From contig CAYOPD010000007.1 of assembly GCA_964405735.1 (NCBI GenBank), forward strand, positions 1 to 64,000: a stretch of DNA of 64,000 nt. The letters run 5' to 3'. The notes under the pieces are model-generated. The model was given only the letters and a program-made list of their open reading frames with translations, had not been told where the DNA came from and ran no database searches. Position numbers and translations under genes: made by a program. Below, one piece after another: positions 26,882 to 35,326 of the stretch. This DNA is from JADJLQ01 sp964405735 (GTDB taxonomy: Bacteria; Bacteroidota; Bacteroidia; Chitinophagales; Saprospiraceae). Each line of letters opens with the position of its first letter. Position 1 is the stretch's first letter.

Positions 26882-28228
26882 TTATCCCTGGAATCCCCTC
26901 ATGTTTTGCATCTGCTTCATCATCGTGCCCATGCCCTTGCCGGTACTGAGTTGCTGCATCATTTGTTTCATCTGGTCAAACTGCTTAATGAACGCGGTGA
27001 TTTCATGTACCGATTGGCCACAACCTCTTGCAATTCGGTTTTTACGGTTCATATTCAGCAGTTCGGGATTGGCTCGTTCATCCGGGGTCATGGACTGAAT
27101 GATCGATTCCACTTTTTTGAAGGCGCTGTCGTTGATATCCACGTCTTTCAGGGCTTTGCCCATGCCGGGCATCATGGATACCAGGTTTTTCAGGTCTCCC
27201 ATTTTTTTAATCTGGTTGATCTGCGAAAGAAAATCATTAAAATCAAATTTATTTTTCCTGATTTTCTTTTCAAGCACTTTGGCTTCCTTTTCGTCAAATT
27301 GTTCCTGCGCTTTTTCCACAAGGCTGACGATATCGCCCATTCCAAGGATACGCTGGGCCATGCGGTCCGGGTAAAAGACATCCAGGGTATCCAGCTTTTC
27401 TCCCATGGAAATAAACTTGATGGGTTTGCCTACCGTGTATTTTATGGACAAGGCTGCACCACCACGGGTATCTCCGTCGAGTTTGGTGAGGACCACCCCG
27501 TCATAATTGATCGCTTCGTGGAAGGCGGCAGCCGTTGTGACGGCATCCTGCCCGATCATCGAATCGACCACAAAGAGGGATTCGGTGGGCTGGATCGCGT
27601 TTTTGATTTGCTGGATTTCAGTCATCATGACTTCATCAAGGGTAGTTCGCCCCGCAGTGTCCACGATGATCACATCGTGCCGGTTTTGTTTGGCATAGGC
27701 AAGGGCTTTGGTGGCGATCTCAATGGGGTTTTTGTTTTCAGGCTCCTTGAATACGGGCACTTTGATTTGGTCCCCGAGGGTGCTCAACTGGTCGATGGCC
27801 GCTGGCCGGTATACATCGCAGGCCACGAGAAGGGGGTTTTTTCCTTTTTTGGTTTTAAGGTAGTTGGCCAGTTTGGCGGAAAAAGTGGTTTTACCGCTAC
27901 CCTGAAGTCCTGCCACCAGCACAATGCCGGGCTCTCCCTTGATGTTGATGCCTGCGCTCTGGCCGCCCATGAGTTCGGTCAGTTCGTCAAATACGATTTT
28001 AATCATCAATTCACCCGGTTTCACGGCTTTCAGGACGTTTTCCGTGCCCAGGGCTTTGTCCTTGACCTTGTCCGTGAATTCTTTGGCGATTTTATAGTTG
28101 ACGTCTGCTCCAACCAGGGCCCGGCGGATTTCTTTGATGGCCTCGGCTATATTAAGTTCGGTAAGTTTATTTTCCCCTTTCAGGAATTTAAAGGCATTAT
28201 CGAGGTTGTCGTGAATGGATTCAAACAT
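26882..28228 (-). CDS. ffh: Signal recognition particle GTPase Ffh
   Basis: Protein subunit of SRP, which brings ribosomes making membrane proteins to FtsY. The N domain is followed by the GTPase with the P-loop GLQGSGKTT (residues 107-115), VDTAGR, and TKLDGD. The C-terminal M domain is methionine-rich (MMPGMGKAL; KQMMQQLSTGKGMGTMMKQM) and contains the RNA-binding ARGCGQSVHEI helix. The 448-residue length is normal. Confidence 0.98.
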   Translation of the reverse strand: MFESIHDNLDNAFKFLKGENKLTELNIAEAIKEIRRALVGADVNYKIAKEFTDKVKDKALGTENVLKAVKPGELMIKIVFDELTELMGGQSAGINIKGEPGIVLVAGLQGSGKTTFSAKLANYLKTKKGKNPLLVACDVYRPAAIDQLSTLGDQIKVPVFKEPENKNPIEIATKALAYAKQNRHDVIIVDTAGRTTLDEVMMTEIQQIKNAIQPTESLFVVDSMIGQDAVTTAAAFHEAINYDGVVLTKLDGDTRGGAALSIKYTVGKPIKFISMGEKLDTLDVFYPDRMAQRILGMGDIVSLVEKAQEQFDEKEAKVLEKKIRKNKFDFNDFLSQINQIKKMGDLKNLVSMMPGMGKALKDVDINDSAFKKVESIIQSMTPDERANPELLNMNRKNRIARGCGQSVHEITAFIKQFDQMKQMMQQLSTGKGMGTMMKQMQNMRGFQG

Positions 28229-28356
28229 AAGGGCGGATAGGATTTAATTTATAACCGGCAAAAATAGGCGAAATCTCCGATCCAGGCTTCTCCCCCTTCA
28301 CACCATGCATGCAAATGAGGACTCCTTCGTACCTTTATAAGACAAACTTAAAATGT

Positions 28357-29142
28357 ATGAGGATCCAGATCTTTTTTGGCTTATGCCTCGTCCTGGTTGG
28401 ATTCATGGCCTGCAAAAATGAAGCCACGGTCCAGCCCGGGCAGCGTCTGGCCGGCGCCTTTAATCCGGATGGCTCCGATCCGGAAGCCGTATGGGTAGCT
28501 GAGGATGCCATTGCCGCCTCCGGCGGTGCGGAAGCCTGGGCAAACACCAGATATATCAAGTGGAATTTTTTCGGAAGAAGATGGCTGCTTTGGGATAAAA
28601 TGAATGGTAAAGTCAGGATAGAAAATACCGGTAACGATACCAAACTGATCCTGGATCTCAACACCCGCGAGGGCAAAGTCTTTAAAGACGGCCGGGAATG
28701 GAGCGATCCGGATACACTGAAAAAATACCTTGAAAACGCTTATCGGATCTGGATCAACGATTCTTACTGGCTTGCCATGCCTTTTAAGATGAAGGATCCC
28801 GGCGTTCACCTGAGATATGTCCGGGAGGATACCACCCTGAATGGCATTGCCTCCGATGTGATTTCCCTGACCTTTGACAGTGTAGGGGTCACCCCGAAAA
28901 ACAAGTACGAAGTCTGGGTGGGTAAAAACAGCAGCCTGGTTGCCCAATGGGCTTATTATCCTAACGCCCTGGACAGCATGCCTTCCATTGTCAGTCCCTG
29001 GGACGGTTATATCAAATACGGTAACATCTTTCTGTCCGCTGACCGTGGAGAAAACAGGCAGATCACGGGTATCCGGGTTTACGAATCCCTTCCCCCATCC
29101 ATCTTTGAATCCTTTGAACCGGTGGATTTTGAAAAATTATAA
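28357..29142 (+). CDS. Putative outer-membrane lipoprotein, LolA/LolB-like fold suspected
   Basis: About 261 residues from the ATG at 28357, which gives MRIQIFFGLCLVLVGFMAC, a clean lipoprotein signal. A longer frame from 28309 adds 16 residues. The mature part is acidic and aromatic (YIKWNFFGRRWLLWDK, NGKVRIENTGND, YWLAMPFKMKDPGV) with an even beta pattern like lipoprotein-carrier or DUF-type periplasmic proteins common in Bacteroidetes. I do not recognise the exact family. Lone gene, divergent from ffh. Confidence 0.72.
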   Translation: MRIQIFFGLCLVLVGFMACKNEATVQPGQRLAGAFNPDGSDPEAVWVAEDAIAASGGAEAWANTRYIKWNFFGRRWLLWDKMNGKVRIENTGNDTKLILDLNTREGKVFKDGREWSDPDTLKKYLENAYRIWINDSYWLAMPFKMKDPGVHLRYVREDTTLNGIASDVISLTFDSVGVTPKNKYEVWVGKNSSLVAQWAYYPNALDSMPSIVSPWDGYIKYGNIFLSADRGENRQITGIRVYESLPPSIFESFEPVDFEKL

Positions 29143-29399
29143 ATCATTGCATCGCGATTGAAGAAAACGAAGCGGATTGCTCAATATTCCGGTGATATGA
29201 TACAGGCCCAGGCGTCTGATGTCCTGGGTATGTGAAGGTTTCCAAGAAACTGAGTTTCGACTCCTGTCATTTTTTTAACAACAAGTCCTGTAATTATTAA
29301 ATTTTTGAATATTATTCAACTTAATCAGTTAATTATTGAATAAATTATAAAAAATCAATCAGTTTGCACATTTTCTTATAAAGAATCAATGTATTCATT

Positions 29400-29407
29400 T
29401 AAATTTG
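29400..29407 (+). promoter_or_regulatory. -7 element upstream of the tRNA-like gene
   Basis: TAAATTTG matches TAnnTTTG and ends 35 bases before the tRNA-like acceptor stem, so a start near 29414 would give a leader of about 29 nt. The nearest TTTG (29363-29366) is too far upstream to be the paired -33 element. Confidence 0.45.
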
Positions 29408-29442
29408 CACTACCGGTCTGAAGAGATCCGGATATGATATAC

Positions 29443-29606
29443 TGTGAGGTGATGAAATTGGCAGACATGCCCTCTTGTCTCGGGGGTGGAGTCAGGCGAT
29501 AAACCAGGTATAAGGCCTGTCCCTGTTTGTGGACAGACTGGGGTTGACCACCAGGCAATGTACCCGCGCTAAGCCCTCCGTGAAGGTTCGAGCCCTTCCC
29601 TTACAG
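29443..29606 (+). tRNA. Class II tRNA-like gene with a 95-nt variable region (Leu-type body, GUC anticodon)
   Basis: All canonical arms pair. The acceptor TGTGAGG (29443-29449) pairs with CCTTACA (29599-29605, one G-U). D stem is ATG/CAT around a leucine-type loop AAATTGGCAGA. The anticodon stem CCCTC/GGGGG (29470-29474, 29482-29486) closes a 7-base loop TTGTCTC, giving G34 U35 C36. The T arm is GAAGG-TTCGAGC-CCTTC. The base after the acceptor is G. The variable region spans 29487-29581: a base stem GGAG/CTCC (29488-29491, 29576-29579) and two inner hairpins (29517-29522 with 29531-29536; 29539-29543 with 29548-29553, TTGA loop). A usual class II variable arm is about 10-20 nt. No group I intron core was found. 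It may be a real tRNA, a non-decoding relic or a regulatory RNA. Confidence 0.6.
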
Positions 29607-29723
29607 CTTGGTTAGTAGTCAGTTTTCTGGTTAGTAAGTTAGCGAGTTAGCCCACCAAAACACGATCACTCCTCAACACCTTTCCTTTAATCCTGATTCC
29701 TTTTCTGGAAGTCGTATTGAATG
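29607..29723. repeat. Short GTTAG-type repeats after the tRNA-like gene
   Basis: The segment 29611-29650 contains several loosely spaced GTTAG/TTAGT words. No T-tract terminator follows the tRNA-like gene. Nothing else is recognised before the sodA stop at 29724. Confidence 0.4.
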
Positions 29724-30320
29724 TCAAAGCCTGGCGGCAACTGCATCCCAATTAATTACATTAAAGAAAGCTGTTAAGTATTCTGCTCTACGGTTTTGAT
29801 AATGAAGGTAATAGGCATGCTCCCATACATCGACGCCTAAAATGGGGGTGCCCTTTTGTTCTGCAATATCCATTAGAGGATTATCCTGGTTGGGTGTGGA
29901 GGAGATAAACAATTTACCTTGAGCATCTTTGCTTAGCCAGGCCCATCCACTTCCAAATCGGGTCATTCCGGCTTTGCTCAGGGCCTCCTTAAAAGCATCG
30001 AAAGAGCCAAAACTGCCCTGGATGGCGTCACCGACGATTCCGGTCGGCACACCCCCCTTTCCTGGTCCCATGATCTGCCAAAACAGGGTATGATTGTAAT
30101 GTCCTCCGCCATTGTTTCGAACTGCAGGGCTTAAGGTGGAAACATTGGCCAGAATCTCCTCAATGGATTTATCTGACCATTCGGTGTTATCAATGGCCGC
30201 GTTGAGGTTGGTGACATATGCCTGGTGGTGTTTGCCGTGGTGGATCTCCATGGTGCGGGTATCGATATGAGGTTCGAGGGCATCAAAAGCATAAGGCAGG
30301 GCGGGTAGCGTAAAAGCCAT
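29724..30320 (-). CDS. sodA: Superoxide dismutase, Mn-type
   Basis: Converts superoxide to O2 and H2O2. 198 residues. The metal ligands are His27 (EIHHGKHH), the second His in NNGGGHYNHTLFW, and Asp/His in DVWEHAYYL. The glycine in GGGHYNH and the glutamine in TPNQDNPLM are the positions that mark manganese rather than iron enzymes, so Mn is most likely, although cambialistic use cannot be excluded. No signal peptide: cytoplasmic. It is divergent from fumC across a 154-base region with mirror promoter repeats. Confidence 0.95.
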   Translation of the reverse strand: MAFTLPALPYAFDALEPHIDTRTMEIHHGKHHQAYVTNLNAAIDNTEWSDKSIEEILANVSTLSPAVRNNGGGHYNHTLFWQIMGPGKGGVPTGIVGDAIQGSFGSFDAFKEALSKAGMTRFGSGWAWLSKDAQGKLFISSTPNQDNPLMDIAEQKGTPILGVDVWEHAYYLHYQNRRAEYLTAFFNVINWDAVAARL

Positions 30321-30354
30321 GATCTTTAAAGTTTATTGGTGATTGAATAAAGTA

Positions 30355-30432
30355 CTTAACAAAAATAATGGAAAATGGTTGATTCCTTTCTTCTGGTAAA
30401 AGACCATCGGTTCTCATTCTATTTTTGTTAAG
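30355..30432. promoter_or_regulatory. Mirror-image promoters between sodA and fumC
   Basis: A perfect 13-bp inverted repeat: 30355-30367 and 30420-30432, separated by 52 bases. Each arm holds a TATTTTTG -7 element, on the minus strand facing sodA (start codon about 40 bases away) and on the + strand facing fumC (start codon 47 bases away). Clear -33 elements are not seen. Confidence 0.5.
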
Positions 30433-30474
30433 GCGGACTTTGCCGGCTTATCTTTGTGGAAATATTAAACCGAT

Positions 30475-31863
30475 ATGGATTTCAGAAAGGAAAAAGACTC
30501 CATGGGCCTGGTCGATGTACCGGCAGCTGCCTACTGGGCCGCTCAGACCCAACGGTCGACGCAGAATTTTAAAATCGGGGGGCAGCGGATACCGATTGAA
30601 ATCATCCGGGCCTTTGCCATCCTGAAAAAAGCGGCAGCCATCACCAATCACAAGCTAGACGTATTGCCTAAAGAAAAGATGATCCTGATTTCCCGGGTTT
30701 GCGATGAAATCCTCGATGGGAAATTGGATGATCAGTTTCCCCTGGTGGTCTGGCAGACGGGATCAGGTACACAAAGCAATATGAACGTAAACGAAGTGAT
30801 TGCCAACCGCGCGCATATTCTTTCCGGTGGCACCCTGACAGATACCCAAAAAGTGCTGCACCCCAATGACGATGTCAATAAATCCCAATCCAGCAACGAT
30901 ACCTTCCCTACAGCCATGCATATAGCCGCTTACAGCGCCATCATGGAATGGACCATTCCCGGGCTGGTCGAACTCAGAAATGCCCTCAACAAAAAAGCAA
31001 GGGCTTTTATGAAAGTGGTGAAAATCGGCCGTACCCATCTCATGGACGCCACTCCGCTTACCCTTGGCCAGGAATTAAGCGGTTATGTCGCCATGCTCGA
31101 TCACGGAATAAAATGTGTCACCAACAGTCTGCCACACCTCGCTGAACTGGCTCTTGGAGGTACTGCAGTAGGAACAGGCCTCAACACGCCGAAAGGATAT
31201 GCAAAAAGGGTGGCCGGGGAGATTGCTAAACTTTCGGGATATCCTTTTGTGACCGCGCCCAATAAATTTGAAGCGCTGGCTACCCACGATGCCATGGTGG
31301 AAGCCCATGGGGCCTTAAAAACCGTTGCTGCTTCTTTGTTTAAGATCGCCAACGATATCCGGCTCCTGGCCTCCGGACCTAGGAGCGGTATCGGAGAAAT
31401 AATCATTCCCGACAATGAGCCGGGTTCCTCCATCATGCCCGGAAAAGTAAATCCCACCCAGTCGGAGGCCATGACCATGGCTATGGCCCAGGTGATGGGG
31501 AACGACGTGGCAATCAATATCGGAGGAATGAACGGGCATTTCGAGCTCAATGTTTTCAAGCCCCTGATCGCTTACAACTTTCTGATCTCCGCAAGACTGA
31601 TTGGCGATGCCTGCAACAGCTTTACAGAACATTGTGTCCGGGGACTCGAACCGAATTATACCCGGATCAAACATAACCTGGACAATTCACTGATGCTTGT
31701 GACCGCCCTAAATACCAAAATCGGTTATGACAAGGCCGCTGAGATCGCCAAAAAAGCGCACAAAGAGCACAGTACCCTAAAAGAAGCAGCCGTTGCACTT
31801 GGATATGTCACCGCGGAACAGTTTGATCAGTGGGTGAGGGCGGAGGATATGGTTGGGCAATGA
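30475..31863 (+). CDS. fumC: Fumarate hydratase, class II
   Basis: TCA-cycle enzyme interconverting fumarate and malate; 462 residues, the standard class II length. SSNDTFPTAMH is the substrate-binding block, and GSSIMPGKVNPTQSEAM is the fumarase/aspartase signature loop carrying the catalytic Ser. The oxygen-stable, iron-free class fits the neighbouring superoxide dismutase. It is divergent from sodA. Confidence 0.97.
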   Translation: MDFRKEKDSMGLVDVPAAAYWAAQTQRSTQNFKIGGQRIPIEIIRAFAILKKAAAITNHKLDVLPKEKMILISRVCDEILDGKLDDQFPLVVWQTGSGTQSNMNVNEVIANRAHILSGGTLTDTQKVLHPNDDVNKSQSSNDTFPTAMHIAAYSAIMEWTIPGLVELRNALNKKARAFMKVVKIGRTHLMDATPLTLGQELSGYVAMLDHGIKCVTNSLPHLAELALGGTAVGTGLNTPKGYAKRVAGEIAKLSGYPFVTAPNKFEALATHDAMVEAHGALKTVAASLFKIANDIRLLASGPRSGIGEIIIPDNEPGSSIMPGKVNPTQSEAMTMAMAQVMGNDVAINIGGMNGHFELNVFKPLIAYNFLISARLIGDACNSFTEHCVRGLEPNYTRIKHNLDNSLMLVTALNTKIGYDKAAEIAKKAHKEHSTLKEAAVALGYVTAEQFDQWVRAEDMVGQ

Positions 31864-31949
31864 AGCGTCCTGCATCCCCGGGGCCATACCTCTGGCGAGG
31901 GACGTAAGGGGAGAAGGGCGGAAGGAGAATGGCGAAAGGGGCAAAATGC

Positions 31950-32207
31950 TGACAGCTGATGGCTCAAAATCCTCTTCCAGGCGTCCGGGTTTTTCTTCCG
32001 GTAGATAAAAATAGGTGTCATTGGAAATGGGATTTTCCAATGAGAACTTGCCGCCTCATACTGCATCAGGATGGTTGTGGCGGTGATGCCTTTGGTCATG
32101 GATGTAATGCGAAAAATGACATCTCTCCTGAGTAGGTTTTCCGGTTTTTCTGCCCTAACCTGAATCAGTTCGTCTTCACCCTTGGAATTATGCCTAACTA
32201 GCAGAAA
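31950..32207 (-). pseudogene. Remnant of a class C beta-lactamase-like serine hydrolase
   Basis: Two pieces in different minus-strand frames. The upstream piece (about 32050-32207) reads LLVRHNSKGEDELIQ and then RRDVIFRITSMTKGITA, the active-site block with S-x-x-K (SMTK). The second piece (about 31960-32040) reads NDTYFYLPEEKPGRL, which in intact members lies well over 100 residues further on. So the gene has lost the middle and shifted frame, and its start and C-terminal half are gone; 31880-31950 is only low-complexity purine-rich sequence. Family: pfam00144-type serine hydrolase. Confidence 0.62.
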
Positions 32208-32317
32208 ATAAATATTTTATAAAAAATTTCGTCAATTCAGGATAAAATCGGAAATTTGCACGCGGTTCCAAAAGAAACCGGATAGTCTTTTTATAATCTA
32301 TTAAAAATCAATTACTG

Positions 32318-32635
32318 ATGAGAAAAGCTGATCTTGTCGCCATGATCTCAGAAAAAACCGGTGTACCGAAAGTCGATGTATTGGTTAGTTTGGAAATGTT
32401 TTTTAAAGAGGTTAAGAATACCCTGGCAGAAGGAGAAAATGTTTATATCAGAGGATTTGGTTCGTTTATTATAAAAAAACGTGCCAGGAAAATTGGTAGG
32501 CACATCAAGAAGAATGTAGCCATTGAAATTCCAGAACATTTCATTCCTTCCTTCAAACCGGCTAAGGTTTTTGTCGAACAGGTGAAAAATAAGGTCACTC
32601 AAATGCCTGAAGGAGAAGGCGAAGAAGAAGAATGA
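32318..32635 (+). CDS. HU/IHF family DNA-binding protein
   Basis: Small histone-like dimer that bends and compacts DNA; 105 residues. The N-terminal MRKADLVAMISEKTGVPK helix pair, the VYIRGFGSFIIKKRARKIGRHIKK beta-arm and KPAKVFVEQV tail are typical. It ends with an acidic tail (GEGEEEE). Its stop overlaps the start of the TPR gene by 4 bases (ATGA). Confidence 0.93.
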   Translation: MRKADLVAMISEKTGVPKVDVLVSLEMFFKEVKNTLAEGENVYIRGFGSFIIKKRARKIGRHIKKNVAIEIPEHFIPSFKPAKVFVEQVKNKVTQMPEGEGEEEE

Positions 32636-33414
32636 AACCTTCTGTTCTCTTTGCAGGTTCTGTGATTTTGTTTTTTGTTTTGTTTTTTGGATTCAGTAAA
32701 ATAGCTCCCGAAGTTCGAAATCCTGAAAAGTCAGGATCCTTACATTTTGACAATAAAGATCTGACCGTTGAGTTAAATAGTCTTAAGGATAGCCTCTCAG
32801 AAGGGGATAGGGCCTTTGTCAATGGACTTGAATCGGAATTGGCTTCTGCAACCGCAGACTCTGCCAAAAAACAGAGTCTCCAGAAAATATCCGCTTTCTG
32901 GTATCAGCAGGGCAGGGTAGGCATTTCGGCGGAATATGCAGTAAAAATCGCCCAAACCTTTCCGACTGGTGAGTCCTGGTCCATCGCGGCCTCTAATCTT
33001 GCGCTGGCCGCTAAAACACCCGGCCTGACGGAAGAAAAAATATCGGATTATATCTCCAGATCCAAAGCGGCATTCATACAGGCCAGTGAAGCTGACCCCG
33101 GCAATATCAGCCATAAGTTAAATTATGCCCTTTTGTCCACAGAATACCCAACACCTGACAACCCGATGGAAGGCATACTGACGCTGAGAAAACTCAATGA
33201 AGATTATCCGGAGGACGTGACGGTACTTTTTCACCTGGCCCGCCTGGCGATCCAGACCGGTCAATGGGACCGGGCAAAAGAGAGGCTTGAAACCCTCATC
33301 AAACTTGAGCCTGAAAATGCCAGGGCTGCCTGCCTGATGGTCCAGGTGGCCAACCATGAAGGGGATGCCGCTAAAGCCGTAGAATGGCAAAAAAAATGTA
33401 AAACGAACCAATGA
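32632..33414 (+). CDS. Membrane-anchored TPR protein
   Basis: A 260-residue protein. The N-terminal hydrophobic segment (residues 5-22) is a signal anchor or uncleaved signal. Helical repeats follow, with TPR-like blocks in the C-terminal half (TVLFHLARLAIQTGQWDRA, LEPENARAACLMVQVANHEGD). Coupled to the HU gene by an ATGA overlap. The cluster HU, TPR protein, COX24-domain protein, RNase G recurs in Bacteroidetes as far as I recall, but the TPR protein's role is unknown. Confidence 0.8.
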   Translation: MKPSVLFAGSVILFFVLFFGFSKIAPEVRNPEKSGSLHFDNKDLTVELNSLKDSLSEGDRAFVNGLESELASATADSAKKQSLQKISAFWYQQGRVGISAEYAVKIAQTFPTGESWSIAASNLALAAKTPGLTEEKISDYISRSKAAFIQASEADPGNISHKLNYALLSTEYPTPDNPMEGILTLRKLNEDYPEDVTVLFHLARLAIQTGQWDRAKERLETLIKLEPENARAACLMVQVANHEGDAAKAVEWQKKCKTNQ

Positions 33415-33498
33415 TTGCTGTCAGACGGTAAGGTTCTCAAAAAGGAATCTTTCCGGATAACCATATTATTAACAAAAAAATAAATTAATTTTTTAAAC

Positions 33499-33594
33499 AT
33501 GCCTTGCGGTAAAAAAAGAAAACGCCATAAAATGGCCACACATAAGCGTAAGAAAAGATTACGTAAGAACAGACATAAAAAGAAACTGAGATAG
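33499..33594 (+). CDS. AURKAIP1/COX24-domain small basic protein
   Basis: A 31-residue, extremely basic protein: MPCGKKRKRHKMATHKRKK, then RLRKNRHKKKLR. It matches the COX24/AURKAIP1 domain of the mitochondrial ribosomal protein mS38 and the tiny proteins so annotated in Bacteroidetes, so it is probably a ribosome-bound peptide. It is too short for ordinary gene callers. It has an intrinsic terminator 26 bases downstream and lies between the HU/TPR pair and RNase G. The ribosome link is inferred from homology. Confidence 0.85.
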   Translation: MPCGKKRKRHKMATHKRKKRLRKNRHKKKLR

Positions 33595-33619
33595 TGATTT
33601 CTTAGGCTTTTGTGAACGG

Positions 33620-33639
33620 GAGAGGGTTCAAACCCTCTC
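33620..33639 (+). terminator. Intrinsic terminator after the COX24-domain gene
   Basis: Perfect stem GAGAGGG/CCCTCTC (33620-33626, 33633-33639) with a 6-base loop, followed by a T-rich tail (33641-33662). It separates the small gene from RNase G. Confidence 0.75.
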
Positions 33640-33724
33640 ACTTTCTTTCATCTTTTCTTTTATTCGCTCCAACCGGTAAAACCCGGATCCCTGTTCATGG
33701 AGGCCTAGTTTCAAATACGTGTAA

Positions 33725-35275
33725 ATGGAGCGTGAACTCATTATCAATTCTACTCCAAGGGATGTAGAAATTGCCTTGCTTGAAGATGGCAAGCTGGTCG
33801 AGTTGCATCATCAGCAATCTGACGAGAATTTCCAGGTTGGAGACGTCTTTCTAGGGACCGTGACCAAACTGATGCCGGGATTGAATGCCGCGTTTGTCAA
33901 TATCGGGCATTCCAAAGATGCCTTTCTGCATTATACCGACCTCGGTCCGCCTTTAACTTCTTTTCTCCAGTTTGCCGATAAATCCATCCAGGGCAAACTG
34001 AATACCCACCTGCTGGACCAGTTTCCGATAGAACCGGAAATCAATAAAAACGGGAAGATCAACCAGGTCCTCGCCCGAAAACAAAACATCCTGGTCCAGA
34101 TCCTGAAGGAACCCATTTCCACCAAAGGTCCCCGGCTTACCGGAGAGATCACCATACCCGGCCGTTTTATGGTGCTCACCCCCTTTATCGATCAGGTGGC
34201 CGTCTCTAAAAAGATCGATGACCAGGAAGAACGCAAGCGGCTTCAGATCCTGGTGGAATCCATCAAACCGAAAAATTTCGGGGTAATTGTGCGCACAGCG
34301 GCGGCCGGTAAAAAAGTGGCCGACCTGCACGAGGAAATCACCAGCCTGGCCCAAAAATGGGAAACCATCCATAAACAATTGTACAAGGCCAGGGCCCCGA
34401 TGAAACTGCTCAGTGAACTGGACAAGACCTCCTCCATGCTCCGGGACCTCCTCAATGCATCGTTCAACCGGATCATCATCAACGATCGGGAGTTGTACCA
34501 GAATACACGCGCCCTCCTTCAAAACATTTCCCCGGAACAAACCAAAATTGTCCAGCATTTTAAAGGAGACCGGGCCATCATGGACCATTTTGGAGTATCC
34601 AGGCAGATCAAATCCTCCTTTGGGAAAACCGCCACGATGAACAGCGGAGCTTACCTGGTGATTGAACATACGGAGGCCATGCATGTGATCGATGTCAACA
34701 GCGGCCCTAAAATGCAAAAATCAGATCAGCAGTCCGCCGCCCTGGCCGTCAACCTGGAAGCCGCTGCCGAAATTGCCCGGCAATTGCGCCTTCGGGATAT
34801 CGGAGGCCTGATCATCATCGATTTTATCGATATGAAGAGCCAGGACCATAAAAACCACCTTTTCAAGATGATGAGGGAATATATGGCTTCGGACCGCGCC
34901 CAGCACAGCATTCTCCCCCTCTCCAAGTTTGGACTCATGCAAATCACGAGGGAAAGGGTGAAGCCCGCTGTAAATATCAATACCAGTGAAGTTTGTCCCA
35001 CCTGTGGAGGCTCCGGGCAAATCCAGCCTTCCATCCTGGTCACCGATGAAATCCAGCGGGACCTTGAATTTATAGTGGAAAATCGTCCCAATACCCGCAT
35101 AACCCTTGAAGTGCATCCTTTCCTGGCTGCTTTCCTGACTAAAGGAATCTGGAGCCGGCAGGTGAAGTGGTGGTGGAAATACAAAAGGTGGTTTTCCGTG
35201 CGAGCCAATGAAAATATAGGCCTCACCAAATACAAGTTGTTTGATGGGAATGAAGACGAGATCCGGATGAATTAG
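33725..35275 (+). CDS. rng: Ribonuclease E/G family endoribonuclease
   Basis: Endoribonuclease for rRNA 5' maturation and mRNA turnover; 516 residues, the RNase G size with no long C-terminal scaffold. An S1-like RNA-binding segment is at residues 35-75 (VGDVFLGTVTKLMPGLNAAFVNIG). The catalytic magnesium aspartates are expected in HVIDVNSGP and GLIIIDFIDM. The zinc-link motif CPTCGGSG lies near residue 425. It starts MERELIINSTPRDVEIALLEDG, as in Bacteroidetes homologues. Confidence 0.96.
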   Translation: MERELIINSTPRDVEIALLEDGKLVELHHQQSDENFQVGDVFLGTVTKLMPGLNAAFVNIGHSKDAFLHYTDLGPPLTSFLQFADKSIQGKLNTHLLDQFPIEPEINKNGKINQVLARKQNILVQILKEPISTKGPRLTGEITIPGRFMVLTPFIDQVAVSKKIDDQEERKRLQILVESIKPKNFGVIVRTAAAGKKVADLHEEITSLAQKWETIHKQLYKARAPMKLLSELDKTSSMLRDLLNASFNRIIINDRELYQNTRALLQNISPEQTKIVQHFKGDRAIMDHFGVSRQIKSSFGKTATMNSGAYLVIEHTEAMHVIDVNSGPKMQKSDQQSAALAVNLEAAAEIARQLRLRDIGGLIIIDFIDMKSQDHKNHLFKMMREYMASDRAQHSILPLSKFGLMQITRERVKPAVNINTSEVCPTCGGSGQIQPSILVTDEIQRDLEFIVENRPNTRITLEVHPFLAAFLTKGIWSRQVKWWWKYKRWFSVRANENIGLTKYKLFDGNEDEIRMN

Positions 35276-35326
35276 GAAAGTCGGAAACAAAATCAATATC
35301 TTGAATTATCAAAATCATTAAGATTT

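Noticed and set aside
26906..28240. 444-codon + strand frame opposite ffh
   Set aside because: Shadow of the well-supported ffh gene; the translated composition is rich in His and Phe as expected from an antisense frame.
29443..29606. tmRNA or RNase P RNA
   Set aside because: A canonical D arm and anticodon stem are present, no tag frame is seen, and none of the RNase P or tmRNA conserved words appear.
29443..29606. tRNA-Leu with a group I intron
   Set aside because: The insert lies in the variable arm, not the anticodon loop, and lacks the conserved core segments of group I introns.
29443..29606. Selenocysteine tRNA
   Set aside because: The D arm is leucine-like and the anticodon loop has no UCA; selenocysteine tRNA has a different D stem.
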